Of a stretch of DNA of 48,807 nt, positions 32,509-42,400 are shown piece after piece. The stretch is from Alkalimonas cellulosilytica. Its GTDB lineage: Bacteria > Pseudomonadota > Gammaproteobacteria > Enterobacterales > Alteromonadaceae. How positions within the stretch are numbered: position 1 is the stretch's first letter; each line of letters opens with the position of its first letter. Both the position numbers and the translations under genes were made by a program. The notes beneath the pieces were generated by a model that was given only the letters and a program-made list of their open reading frames with translations, did no database searches and was not told where the DNA came from. The DNA lies in the NCBI RefSeq assembly GCF_036325985.1, contig NZ_JAUHLI010000022.1, forward strand, positions 1 to 48,807. Reading direction: 5' to 3'.

Positions 32509-34950
32509 TTAATAGCGCTGCCGGACATAGTTCTCTACACACTGATACTCTGCTTTGAGCTGCCGGAAATACTCTTGTAAACTGGCCCAGTCTTTTTCAG
32601 CACTCGCTTGCTCTAATTGCAAGGCATGAGCGGTGAGGCGTAATGCTCCCACACTTTTGGCCATCGCTTTTAACTGATGCGTTTGCTGGCGTACCAGCGA
32701 GCGCTCACGCTCTTGCAGCGCTGTTTCCAGGGTTTTTAGCAGTGGCTGCGCCTGTTGGATAAAGAAGTTTAAATGCTCCTCGTGTTTGGCCGGATCATTG
32801 CCCAAATAATTGGCAATGGTGGTAAAGCAAATAGGTGCTTGCGGGGTAGAATCCCGAGCCCCTTGCTGCTCAATCAATTCTTTGTTTGGTTTTGTTTGTT
32901 GTGGGAGCCAACGCTGCAACAAGCTCTCCAGAATATTCAGCTCAATTGGCTTGGTAATGTAACCATCCATGCCAATACTGAGGCACTTCTGTTCTTCGCC
33001 TTTTAACGCATTGGCGGTAATCGCAATGATGCGGGTAAACTGACTGTCGTCGTTGGCTTGCAAAGCTTCTTTGCGCACAGCCTCTGTTAAATCATAACCA
33101 CTCATATTCGGCATATGCAGATCGGTCAGAATGAGTGGATAGCGGTAGTTGCGCCACATTTCCAGCGCAATGGCGCCATCATCGGCAACTTCTGCCGCAT
33201 AGCCCAGGGCATTGAGTTGATCCAGGATCACTTTCTGGTTCATCTGATTGTCTTCAGCCAGCAAAATTAATTGTCCTTGCCGCCGGGCAGCTTCCAAACT
33301 GGGTGCTGCTTTAAAGGCTTGTTGTTGGCTTTGCGCTAACAGAACATTGGTTTTTTTACCGGCAGCTATCAGAATAGCGTCGATTACATGGCTGCGACAA
33401 ATAGGTGAGCTGTGCAAATAAATGACCCGTTCATTGCTTTGTTCGGTCAACTCAATCAGGTTGGTAATGATCACAAAACAAACCTGCTGTAACTTATGAT
33501 GCTCAATCAAGCGGGCAATCTGAGTACTGCTGATTTGTTCGTAGGTGGCATCGAGCAGCCACACCGCTCTGATTTTGGGTGGCAATAATTGCTGTTGCTC
33601 TGCACGCTCAAGCAAGGGTTCAAAAGCTTGGTAACTGTGATAATCAGCACCAAGATAGTCCAAATAGCAGCTCAGGTGTTCACTATTATCTTGATCGGTA
33701 CTAAAGAGTACCAGCTGTACATCGCGTAACAGCTCAGGATCAAGCTGTTTCACTTCATCCGACCGGCGCAAAGGGATCTGCACCTTAAACTCAGTGCCTT
33801 TATCCAGCTCACTTTGTACTTCGATGTTGCCGTACATTAAAGAGGTTAACCGCTGGCAAATGGACAAGCCTAAACCAGTACCGCCAAACTTGCGGGTAAT
33901 GGACCCTTCAGCTTGGTTAAACGGCTGGAATACATAGTTGATTTGCCGCTTGGTCATGCCTTTGCCGTTGTCCGTGATGCTAAACAGTACCTGGCAGTAA
34001 TCGATGGTACTTTCCAGTAAATCCGCCCGGATCACTACCAAGCCGGTTTTCTCCGGGGTGGTACTGGTAAACTTGATGGCATTGCCTGCCAGATTGTAGA
34101 GAATTTGCCGTAACCGCACCGGGTCGCCATAGAGGCCATCGGGAATACGTGGGTCGATAAAGAGTTTTAAGTCGATTTGTCGCTGATGGGCCACGGATAC
34201 CAAAATTCGTCCCACAGCTTCAATGATGTCTACCAATGACAATGGAATACTTTCCAGTTCCAGTTTGCCGGCCTCAATTTTCGAGAAATCGAGAATATCA
34301 TCCAGAATGCGCAGCAGTGAGAACGACGACTCCCGGATGGTATCGGTCATGCGAAACTGGGCATTATTCAGCGGCGTTTTGCGCAATAAATCCATGGTGC
34401 CGATAATGCCATTCATTGGGGTGCGGATCTCATGACTCATGGTGGCCAAAAAGGTGGACTTGGCTTCATTGGCTTTTTCTGCGGTAAGTTTGGCGGTTTC
34501 CAGAGCATCGGTGCGCTCTTTGATGCGTTGTTCTATTTCCTGGCGCAACTGGGCAATGTTCTGTTCAGCTTGCTGAGCATTGTGCTCACCAAGCTCAATA
34601 CGCTGAAACAGCCGGTTAATCAGGCCAGCCAATACGCCAAAGTCATGTTCGCGGTGTTCGTCCAAACGAAGCTGATAGTGTTCATCACGAACTGCAGCAT
34701 GCAAGGGCCTTAGCAGAGGATCTAAATAACGGTGCAACAGTCGGTTGCAAAGAACGCTGATAGCGATGGACATCAGCGTAGTCATCAGCAAGGTGAGCAG
34801 CAGGCCGCTTATCAGACTAATAATCGACCAGGAGCTGTCCGGGGCTTTGGGCAATAAAAAGAAAGCCATCACCATCAAGAGCGAGCTAAATAACAAGCAA
34901 ATCGGAAAGCTTCGCCAAAACAGGGGTGCAAAAAACGATGATTTTTCCAT
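32509..34950 (-). CDS. Hybrid sensor histidine kinase (HisKA-HATPase-REC-Hpt)
   Basis: An 813-residue membrane kinase. Two helices (about 14-33 and 43-66) with a very short periplasmic loop leave almost no external sensor. A HAMP-like/coiled linker (about 70-165) follows. Phosphoacceptor H173 lies in SHEIRTP, the N box is at N290 and the G boxes at DNGKG and GTGLGLS. A degenerate receiver-like segment (about 405-530) precedes a canonical receiver (560-680) with D610 (LTDLHMPNMSG). An Hpt domain has H758 in THQLK. The order resembles BarA/ArcB-type phosphorelays. The signal and output partner are unknown; the REC-HD-GYP protein across kdsA is one possibility. Confidence 0.92.
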   Translation of the reverse strand: MEKSSFFAPLFWRSFPICLLFSSLLMVMAFFLLPKAPDSSWSIISLISGLLLTLLMTTLMSIAISVLCNRLLHRYLDPLLRPLHAAVRDEHYQLRLDEHREHDFGVLAGLINRLFQRIELGEHNAQQAEQNIAQLRQEIEQRIKERTDALETAKLTAEKANEAKSTFLATMSHEIRTPMNGIIGTMDLLRKTPLNNAQFRMTDTIRESSFSLLRILDDILDFSKIEAGKLELESIPLSLVDIIEAVGRILVSVAHQRQIDLKLFIDPRIPDGLYGDPVRLRQILYNLAGNAIKFTSTTPEKTGLVVIRADLLESTIDYCQVLFSITDNGKGMTKRQINYVFQPFNQAEGSITRKFGGTGLGLSICQRLTSLMYGNIEVQSELDKGTEFKVQIPLRRSDEVKQLDPELLRDVQLVLFSTDQDNSEHLSCYLDYLGADYHSYQAFEPLLERAEQQQLLPPKIRAVWLLDATYEQISSTQIARLIEHHKLQQVCFVIITNLIELTEQSNERVIYLHSSPICRSHVIDAILIAAGKKTNVLLAQSQQQAFKAAPSLEAARRQGQLILLAEDNQMNQKVILDQLNALGYAAEVADDGAIALEMWRNYRYPLILTDLHMPNMSGYDLTEAVRKEALQANDDSQFTRIIAITANALKGEEQKCLSIGMDGYITKPIELNILESLLQRWLPQQTKPNKELIEQQGARDSTPQAPICFTTIANYLGNDPAKHEEHLNFFIQQAQPLLKTLETALQERERSLVRQQTHQLKAMAKSVGALRLTAHALQLEQASAEKDWASLQEYFRQLKAEYQCVENYVRQRY

Positions 34951-35000
34951 GCGGTTACCAAGTCTATGAACGATTTAGGGTATTTGCCTGCTTTTGGCTG

Positions 35001-35009
35001 ATTGTAGCA
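35001..35009 (-). promoter_or_regulatory. Extended -10 element for the hybrid kinase
   Basis: On the minus strand TGC-TACAAT forms an extended -10 motif, 51 bp before the kinase start codon. No good -35 is seen, which is usual for extended -10 promoters. Confidence 0.4.
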
Positions 35010-35115
35010 TAGGCCAGCTTCGCCTGAGAAATGAACTCTGTGGCTGCTAATATTCAGGTTAAGGTCCACCTTTGCTCAGAGAATAAGCGAACGCTTTCGG
35101 CCAGAAAAAAAATGA

Positions 35116-35144
35116 TTGACTTGCATTGTCAAAATCCGTTTAAT
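35116..35144 (+). promoter_or_regulatory. Promoter of the tRNA-Phe pair
   Basis: TTGACT (35116-35121), a 17-bp spacer and TTTAAT (35139-35144) are followed by ACCTCCCCG, a C-rich discriminator typical of stringently controlled tRNA promoters. It lies just before tRNA-Phe. Confidence 0.7.
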
Positions 35145-35155
35145 ACCTCCCCGTT

Positions 35156-35231
35156 GCCCAGATAGCTCAGTCGGTAGAGCAGAGGATTGAAAATCCTCGT
35201 GTCGGTGGTTCGATTCCGCCTCTGGGCACCA
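35156..35231 (+). tRNA. tRNA-Phe (anticodon GAA), copy 1
   Basis: 76 nt with encoded CCA. Acceptor GCCCAGA pairs with TCTGGGC, the anticodon loop TTGAAAA gives GAA, and the T-loop is TTCGATT. Identical to the copy at 35296-35371. Confidence 0.97.
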
Positions 35232-35295
35232 TTCTTTCCTGCTAAGACTGGTGCACGCAACAAGCTAAACGTTTTCGCCTTTACAGGCACTGTAT

Positions 35296-35371
35296 GCCCA
35301 GATAGCTCAGTCGGTAGAGCAGAGGATTGAAAATCCTCGTGTCGGTGGTTCGATTCCGCCTCTGGGCACCA
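35296..35371 (+). tRNA. tRNA-Phe (anticodon GAA), copy 2
   Basis: 76 nt, base-for-base duplicate of the first tRNA-Phe, 64 bp downstream and presumably on the same transcript. No hairpin-plus-T terminator follows in the 160 bp before deoB. Confidence 0.97.
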
Positions 35372-35474
35372 TTCCCCTCTAAGCACTATCAAGTTCAATT
35401 TGTTTCCAACTAAGTCGCTTTAAGGCGCAATCTCTTATCTTCAATCCCTGTTAACATCATTTTTTTCGGAAACT

Positions 35475-35483
35475 TGATATACT
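35475..35483 (+). promoter_or_regulatory. Extended -10 promoter element for deoB-deoD-gpt
   Basis: TG-A-TATACT is an extended -10 motif, 55 bp upstream of deoB. The space between copy 2 of tRNA-Phe and deoB has no clear operator that I can identify. Confidence 0.45.
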
Positions 35484-35538
35484 GTGGCAATAATCCCATC
35501 AATGCTGATATCAATCCATTCAGCAAAGCGAGGCGATG

Positions 35539-36753
35539 ATGACAAAGGCTGTGATTCTGGTACTGGATAGTTTTGGTGTAGGTAGTGCGCCAGATGCTGC
35601 TCGCTTTGGCGATGTCGGCGCCAATACCTTAGCCAGCATTGCCAGAGAGTTTGCTAAAATCAAAGGCCGCCAGCTGGAACTGCCTAATCTGGCGGGTCTT
35701 GGTTTAATTCGTGCGGCAAAGGCGGCATCCGATCAAACGATTCTGGTGCAGGATGCAGATAAAGTAGCAGGGGCCTATGGTTATGCTGCGGAGTTAAGCA
35801 GTGGTAAAGATACCCCGAGTGGACACTGGGAAATTGCTGGTGTGCCGGTGTTGTTTGACTGGGGCTATTTTGATCAAAAAACAGCTAGTTTTCCGCAGGC
35901 ATTGATCGAGCAGCTGTGTGCCGAGACGGGTGTCCCAGGTATTCTGGGTAATTGCCACGCTTCCGGTACCGAAATCCTGAAAAAGCTTGGCGATGAGCAT
36001 GTGCAAACAGGCAAACCTATCTGTTATACCTCTGCCGACAGCGTGTTTCAGGTAGCCGCGCATGAAGAACATTTTGGCCTTGAGCGACTACTGAATTTTT
36101 GCCAGGTTGCACGTCGTTTGCTGGATGAATACAACATCGGGCGGGTGATTGCTCGGCCATTCTTAGGGGATGGCCCGGATAGCTATGCCCGTACCGGCAA
36201 TCGCCGTGATTACTCCGTACTGCCGCCAGCGCCTACTGTGCTTGATAAACTGACGCAAGCAGGAGGGGAAGTCATCAGCATTGGTAAAATCGCCGACATT
36301 TATGCCCATCAGGGCATTAGCCGTAGCTTGAAAGCGACTGGTTTGACCGCTTTGCTGGATACTACGCTACAGCAGATGCAACAAGCTGACAGCAACAGCC
36401 TGATTTTTACCAATCTGGTAGATTTTGACCAGAATTATGGTCACCGACGCGATCCGATAGGCTATGGTGAGGCGCTGGAGTATTTTGATAGCCGTTTGCC
36501 TGAGCTGATCGCAGCGCTGGATGACGATACGCTCTTGCTGCTGACCGCTGATCACGGCTGTGATCCTACCTGGCCAGGGACCGAGCATACCCGGGAGTTT
36601 ATTCCGGTCTTGTGCTACCGCAAAGGAATGGCTGACGTTGATCTTGGCCAGAGGAACAGTTTTGCGGATATCGGCCAGACCTTAGCTGACCTCTTTTCGC
36701 TGGAAGCCATGTCCTATGGCGATTCATTTTTTAAGCAATTAACGACCAACTAA
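35539..36753 (+). CDS. deoB: Phosphopentomutase
   Basis: Interconverts (deoxy)ribose-1-phosphate and (deoxy)ribose-5-phosphate in nucleoside catabolism. The 404-residue alkaline-phosphatase-superfamily enzyme has the metal-binding D in LVLDSFGVG, the SGKDTPSGHWE segment with the phosphothreonine region, and the C-terminal TADHGCDPT metal motif. Two ATG codons are adjacent (35536, 35539); GAGG is better spaced for the second. It leads deoB-deoD-gpt with gaps of 12 and 5 bp. Confidence 0.96.
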   Translation: MTKAVILVLDSFGVGSAPDAARFGDVGANTLASIAREFAKIKGRQLELPNLAGLGLIRAAKAASDQTILVQDADKVAGAYGYAAELSSGKDTPSGHWEIAGVPVLFDWGYFDQKTASFPQALIEQLCAETGVPGILGNCHASGTEILKKLGDEHVQTGKPICYTSADSVFQVAAHEEHFGLERLLNFCQVARRLLDEYNIGRVIARPFLGDGPDSYARTGNRRDYSVLPPAPTVLDKLTQAGGEVISIGKIADIYAHQGISRSLKATGLTALLDTTLQQMQQADSNSLIFTNLVDFDQNYGHRRDPIGYGEALEYFDSRLPELIAALDDDTLLLLTADHGCDPTWPGTEHTREFIPVLCYRKGMADVDLGQRNSFADIGQTLADLFSLEAMSYGDSFFKQLTTN

Positions 36754-36765
36754 GAGAATATCCGT

Positions 36766-37470
36766 ATGACGACTCCCCATATTGCTGCCAACCCAGGTGA
36801 TATTGCTGCCACCGTGCTGATGCCGGGTGACCCGCTTCGTGCCAAGCACATTGCCGATACGTTTTTACAGGACGTTCGTTGTGTGAATGAAGTACGAAAT
36901 ATGTATGCCTATACCGGCAGCTATCAGGGCAAGGAAGTCACCGTGATGGGATCGGGCATGGGGGTGCCATCGATGTCCATCTATGCCACCGAGTTGGTGA
37001 AATTTTACGATGTGAAACGCATTGTGCGCATCGGCTCTTGCGGCGCTTTACCTCATGCCGTAAAAGTGCGGGATGTGGTGATTGCGATGGGTGCCAGTAC
37101 GGATTCAGCGGTGAACCGCAACCGGTTGCAAGGCATGGATTTTGCTGCCTTGGGTAGCTTCTCATTGATTGAGAAAGCAGTTGCTGCGGCCCGGCAAAAG
37201 CAAATTCCGGTACAGGTCGGCAATGTCTTTACCTCAGATTTATTCTACAACCCAAATCCGACACTTTTTGATACGCTGGAAAAGTACGGCATTTTGGCGG
37301 TTGAAATGGAAGCCGCCGGCCTTTATGGTGTGGCTGCCGAGTACGGCATCGAAGCGCTGAGTATCTTGACGGTGAGCGATCATATTCGTACTGGGGAGTC
37401 TCTGAGTGCTGAGCTGCGCCAAACCTCGTTCAATGATATGGTTGAAATTGCCCTGGGCATGTTGGATTAA
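36766..37470 (+). CDS. deoD: Purine nucleoside phosphorylase, DeoD type
   Basis: Phosphorolysis of purine (deoxy)nucleosides to base and sugar-1-phosphate, which deoB then processes. The 234-residue hexameric-type PNP begins with PHI-A-A-N-P-G-D-I and shows VLMPGDPLRAK, GSGMGVPSM, RIGSCGAL, VEMEAAGLYG and LTVSDH motifs. AAGAG lies ahead of the ATG. Operon partner of deoB. Confidence 0.97.
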   Translation: MTTPHIAANPGDIAATVLMPGDPLRAKHIADTFLQDVRCVNEVRNMYAYTGSYQGKEVTVMGSGMGVPSMSIYATELVKFYDVKRIVRIGSCGALPHAVKVRDVVIAMGASTDSAVNRNRLQGMDFAALGSFSLIEKAVAAARQKQIPVQVGNVFTSDLFYNPNPTLFDTLEKYGILAVEMEAAGLYGVAAEYGIEALSILTVSDHIRTGESLSAELRQTSFNDMVEIALGMLD

Positions 37471-37475
37471 GTCGT

Positions 37476-37952
37476 ATGTCAATGACCAACCACAAAATGT
37501 TCTATGTATCCTGGGAAGCGTTTCACCGGGCCAGCCGCGAGCTTGCCGCTAAACTGTTAGCTGGCCGCTATGACCGTATTCTGGCGGTAAGCCGGGGAGG
37601 CTTGGTACCTGCGACCATCCTGGCCCGCGAGCTCAATATCCGCTTGCTGGATACCATTTGCATCGCCAGTTACCAGCACGATCAGCAAGGCAACTTGTCG
37701 GTTTTGAAAGCCTGTGACTGGCAAGATGATGCCAGGCTACTGATTGTGGACGATCTGGTGGACACCGGTGAGACCGCAAAAGTGCTCAAGCAACAGTTTC
37801 CCCAGGCGACCCTGGCGACGGTGTATGCCAAGCCGAAAGGCAAGCCGTTGGTCGATGTGTACGTCACCGACATTGAACAAGATACCTGGATCCAACTGCC
37901 TTGGGATACCGAGCTTAGTTACAGCGCGCCTTTGGTGGAACAACAAGGCTAA
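37476..37952 (+). CDS. gpt: Xanthine-guanine phosphoribosyltransferase
   Basis: Salvages guanine and xanthine to GMP/XMP using PRPP. The 158-residue type I PRTase has AVSRGGLVPA near residue 38 and the PRPP loop LIVDDLVDTGET, and ends with DIEQDTWIQLPWD as in E. coli Gpt. Its base substrates are released by DeoD encoded just upstream. It converges on the next gene with only five bases between stops. Confidence 0.94.
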   Translation: MSMTNHKMFYVSWEAFHRASRELAAKLLAGRYDRILAVSRGGLVPATILARELNIRLLDTICIASYQHDQQGNLSVLKACDWQDDARLLIVDDLVDTGETAKVLKQQFPQATLATVYAKPKGKPLVDVYVTDIEQDTWIQLPWDTELSYSAPLVEQQG

Positions 37953-37957
37953 AGCTT

Positions 37958-39073
37958 TTATTTTAGCTGTAAATCTACCCAGACCAGCCGGTGATCCGAG
38001 CTGGTCTGGCGCGTCTTCACCAACTGGTAATCGGCTTCATCCGGGGCTGGCCAGAAAACACCACTGTCGATCACTTCAATGCCACATTTGCCTGGCAGTA
38101 CATAATCAGCCCGCATCCGCCATGCAGCCGTGTGCTGAGCTGCATGCGGGTTGTCCGGGCTGTGCTCCATGCCACCTCGGCTGGCAGGGTTTGGATCCTG
38201 CACGCGCGGGTGCGCCAATAAGCGTTGGATCCCGGCTTTTATGGCATCGCCTTCCACCGGCGAAGCATTTAAATCACCTACAATAACAAAAGGTGCCTTG
38301 CTGTCAAAGCTGCCCGCCACACCTTGATCGTCGTAGATATAATTCCCTTGTTCGCCGCTGATGTAATCAACCCAGAAACGGATTTCATCATGATTGCGTT
38401 TGGCGTTGCGGCCTTCTGGTCCGTCAAATACTGGCGGGGTGGGGTGACTGGCTAAAAGATGCAGCTGTTTGCCTGCCACCTGAACTGGAATATCCCAGTG
38501 TGACTTGGACGACAGTGGGAACTGCTGCCAGGCAGTAGTCTCATACCAGGGGCGGCCATCGGCCAAAGTCGTACTCAGATGCCCAGGCATATCTTTCCAT
38601 TTGAACTGACGAAACGTCCTTATTTCACTTTCAATGATTGGGTAGCGCGATAATAGCAGCATGCCAAATTGTCCCGGATAAAAGCCAAAGCCCCAGGCAT
38701 CAGCACCTACCCCCGTAGCTTTGCCATCCCGGTTTAAATCATAAGGGCTGGGTTGGCCGCTATTGACCGGGGCATAAAAGTAGAAAGGAAAAGCAATGGG
38801 ATCTGCCCCTTGTTGTGAGACTGCCAGGTAATTGTTGAAAAAGGCTTCAACACCCTGGGTAGGGGATTCAATGTAATCAAACTCGGTGAGTAAAATGACA
38901 TCGGGTCGGGTTAACTGGATAATACGGGCAATGGCTTGAATTTGTGGTTCTGTGCCGGTGGCTAAGTGTTCAACCAACACCTTGTGGTCACCGTGCTGAC
39001 CAGCTGGCAGGTAGTTGCCAGCTTCCATGCTAACGTTGAAGGTAGCTACACGAACTAAGGTGCTATCAGCCAT
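37958..39073 (-). CDS. Endonuclease/exonuclease/phosphatase family protein
   Basis: A 371-residue Mg-dependent EEP-fold hydrolase. The motifs are visible: ATFNV at the N-terminus, the LTEFD metal residue (TRPDVILLTEFDY), a middle HLLASHPTPP segment, GDLNASP and the C-terminal SSDHRLVWVDL. Such proteins cleave phosphodiesters or remove phosphate; some are outer-surface nucleases. I see no signal peptide from the chosen start, so the protein may be cytoplasmic. It faces gpt and is divergent from the receptor gene. Confidence 0.85.
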   Translation of the reverse strand: MADSTLVRVATFNVSMEAGNYLPAGQHGDHKVLVEHLATGTEPQIQAIARIIQLTRPDVILLTEFDYIESPTQGVEAFFNNYLAVSQQGADPIAFPFYFYAPVNSGQPSPYDLNRDGKATGVGADAWGFGFYPGQFGMLLLSRYPIIESEIRTFRQFKWKDMPGHLSTTLADGRPWYETTAWQQFPLSSKSHWDIPVQVAGKQLHLLASHPTPPVFDGPEGRNAKRNHDEIRFWVDYISGEQGNYIYDDQGVAGSFDSKAPFVIVGDLNASPVEGDAIKAGIQRLLAHPRVQDPNPASRGGMEHSPDNPHAAQHTAAWRMRADYVLPGKCGIEVIDSGVFWPAPDEADYQLVKTRQTSSDHRLVWVDLQLK

Positions 39074-39446
39074 GTGGAAATTCCGCTAAATGCAGTGAAT
39101 CATCGAGGCGATGGTAGTGTTTTTTGCTTCCCATGACCAGTGGGTACTACTTTTGCGAAGAGCCTGTTTTGAAGGGGGCTGCCATTGGCAATGTTGCAAA
39201 ACTATTCGATAGATGAAGAAAATTTCTGCGAAATTATTGCATTAGCAAGTACGCAACTCAGACCAGTCATGTTACAATTGTATGACCAAACGAGTTAGAT
39301 GCGCCGTTAGGAAAAAAGTTCCTCAGCTGTTCGGTTCGGCGTAAAAAAAACGTCACAATCATTCGTTAGGATATCTACCCAAATTGAACACAGTCTATGT
39401 ATTCAAATGGATTGGGTATAAATTCGAAACTACCAGGTGAAACGAT
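39074..39446 (+). other. 373-bp intergenic leader of the TonB-dependent receptor
   Basis: No gene is seen here. Features: a perfect inverted repeat AATTTC-TGC-GAAATT (39221-39235), AT-rich runs, and TATAAA (39417-39422) close to the ATG, with a poor -35. A regulator binding site upstream of an inducible receptor would be expected, but no known operator is recognised. Confidence 0.4.
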
Positions 39447-42400
39447 ATGAAAATTAAACATTTAGCTATGGCTGTAGCCCTCGCTATGGGTGCTAGCCAA
39501 TTTGCCATTGCAGAAACGTCCTCATCTATGCGCGGACAGATCCTGAGCCCGACTGGCACCGCAGCACCAAATACACGCATCATCATTGAGCACATTCCAT
39601 CCGGTACCCGTACCGAAACCGTAACCAATGCTTCAGGTAACTTCGTGGCATCAGGTTTGCGTGTTGGTGGTCCTTACCGTGTGATTATTGATTCGAGTGT
39701 GCACCAAGATGCGGAAATCCAAGATATCTTCTTATCATTGGGTGAGCCTTATCGTTTAAATACTCAGCTCGAAGCCTCAAATATTGAGCGTATCGCTGTT
39801 CAAGGTACTGTGATTAATCCAGCCTCTTTTCAAGCAGGAAGCTCAAGCACCTGGGGTGAGCGTGAAATTCAAACCTTGCCTTCGTTTGATCGTGACTTAA
39901 AAGATATCGTTCGTCAAAACCCGTTAGCTACAGACTTGGGTGACGATAACCGCTCTTTGAGCGTAGGTGGTAATAACCCGCGTTTTAATACCATTACTGT
40001 GGATGGTATTACTCAGAACGATGACTTTGGTTTGAACAGCTCAGGTTATCCTACCAACCGTTCTCCAATTTCTATCGATGCGATTGAACAAATCTCTATC
40101 CAATCGGTACCATTCAATGCCCGTTACAGCGGCTTTGCGGGCGCGCGAGTGAATGCAGTAACGCGCTCAGGTACCAATGATTTGCGTGGCTCTGTTTTTG
40201 CTGAGTACTCTAGCGATAGCATGGCAGGCAACCCGAAAGCCAACAAATATGTAGAGGGAGCGGAACGCCCGCCACTGGATTACACCGAAAAAACCTATGG
40301 CTTTAGCCTTGGCGGCCCAATCATGCGCGATCGCTTGTTCTTTTTCCTGAACTACGAAGCCTTTGATAAATCTGAGCCTGTTCAGGAAGGACCTTTCGGT
40401 AGCAGTGTGATTCAGGCTAAAACCGTTGGTGCGGACGCTGTACAGCGTATTCAGCAAATTGCTCAGCAGCGTTATGGTGTTAATCCGGGGGACTGGAATA
40501 TTGCACCAGACTCTGATGATGAGAAGTTGTTGGTTAAGATTGACTGGAACATCAATAACGATCATCGTGCTGCGTTTACTTATCAGTTTGCTGAAGACAA
40601 CGCCATCAATGGTATTCGTCGTAATAACCTAAATGAGCTAACTCTGGACTCATTCTGGTACGATCGTAACCAGAAAATGAACAGCTTTGCGACACAGGTG
40701 TATTCAAATTGGAGCAACAGCTTCAGTTCTGAAATTAAACTGTCATACAAAGACGTACAAACCCGTCAAGATCCTCGTCAAGGTCGTAACTTTGGTCAGG
40801 CTCGTATTGCCGTGCCTGCTGCTGAGAATGGTCGTGATAATGCTGCAGTGGTTTGGTTAGGCCCGGATCGCTCGCGTCATGCCAACCGTTTGGGCACTGA
40901 AACCACAGAATTGCAATTTCATGGTGAGTACCTGACTGGTGACCACCAGATCCAGTTTGGTACTGAATACACCAAAATTGATGTTTTCAACGTATTTATC
41001 CAGGATGCACTGGGTAGCTTTGAATTCAGCAGCATCGAAAACTTTGAAGCTGGCAACGCTGCTCGGGTTTCATACCAGAATGCTTTTACCAACAATCCGG
41101 ATGATGCCGCCGCTGAGTTTGGTTTCTCTACCTTTGCTGCTTATCTTCAGGATACCTGGGATATCAGCTGGGATCTGACGGTAAGTATTGGTCTGCGTTA
41201 CGAGCGGATGCTGGCAAGTGATAAACCAACGCTGAACAATAATTTTGCCCAGCGCTATGGTTTTGACAATACCTTCAATCTGGATGGGCTAGACTTGTGG
41301 TTGCCACGGATAAGCTTTAACTACAATCTGACCGATGAGATCACCATTCGCGGTGGGATGGGGCGCTTCTCTGGCGGCCGTCCAAATGTTTGGATTTCAA
41401 ATGCGCATACCAACGATGGTGTGAACCTGGTTACAGCGCCACAGCTAACCAATCTGGAGGGTTTAACCTCGCTTACCGTGCCTCAAGCGATGCGTGATTC
41501 ATTACAGCCTGGCGATGGTAATACCACTCCAATTGATCCAAACTTCAAGATGCCGGTAGATACACGCTTCAATTTAGCGGTAGATTACGACGGCTTGGAT
41601 CTGGGCTTCCTGGGAGATGGTTGGTTCACATCGGCGGAAGTGATCTATACGGATAAGGATCGTGAAGTTGGTTGGGTGAACCTGGCTAAAGTTGCCTTGC
41701 TGGATGACTCTGGCAACCAGATTACCTCAAAAGGTGGTCGCCCACTCTATGTAAGCTGGGATCCTCTGGCAGGTGATCGTCCAACCACCATTGGTGGCTT
41801 TAACACCAACCGTCACGACTTATTGCTGACCAATGTATCTGGTGGCCGTAGTGTAGTTTCAACCCTGACCTTGGGCAATGCCTGGGACAATGGCCTGAGC
41901 TTCCGTACTTCTTATACTCATCAGGATGTGCGTGACATCACTTCTGGTGGTTCATCCACTGCGAGTTCAAACTACAACTTCCAGACCGCTGTTGATAAAC
42001 AGCATCCTGTGGTTGGTCGTGCATCTTATGAAATTCGTCATCGCTTTATGGCAACGCTGAACTACAGAACAGAGCTGTTTGAAGGCTATAACTCAACCTT
42101 CAGCCTGTACTGGGACCGTGCTTCAGGTCGTCCATACAGCTATGCGCTGGATGCATTTAACTTTGGCGGTTTTGGTGATCGTCAGGGTTTAAACAGCTCA
42201 ACGAACTATTTGCCATACATTCCTTCAGGTCCAGACGATGATGCGGTTCGTTATGTCGGTGGTCTGACATACGAAGAGTTTGCAGAATATGTCGCTGCAG
42301 CCAACCTGAGTAAGTACGCCGGTGGTTATGCGCCTCGTAATGAAGGCAATCGTGGCCCATGGAACACTAGCCTGGACTTCCGCTTCGAGCAGGAAATCCC

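Noticed and set aside
35129..35398. 89-codon open frame with a repeat at the tRNA-Phe pair
   Set aside because: It translates the complement of the two tRNA-Phe genes and is not a protein gene.
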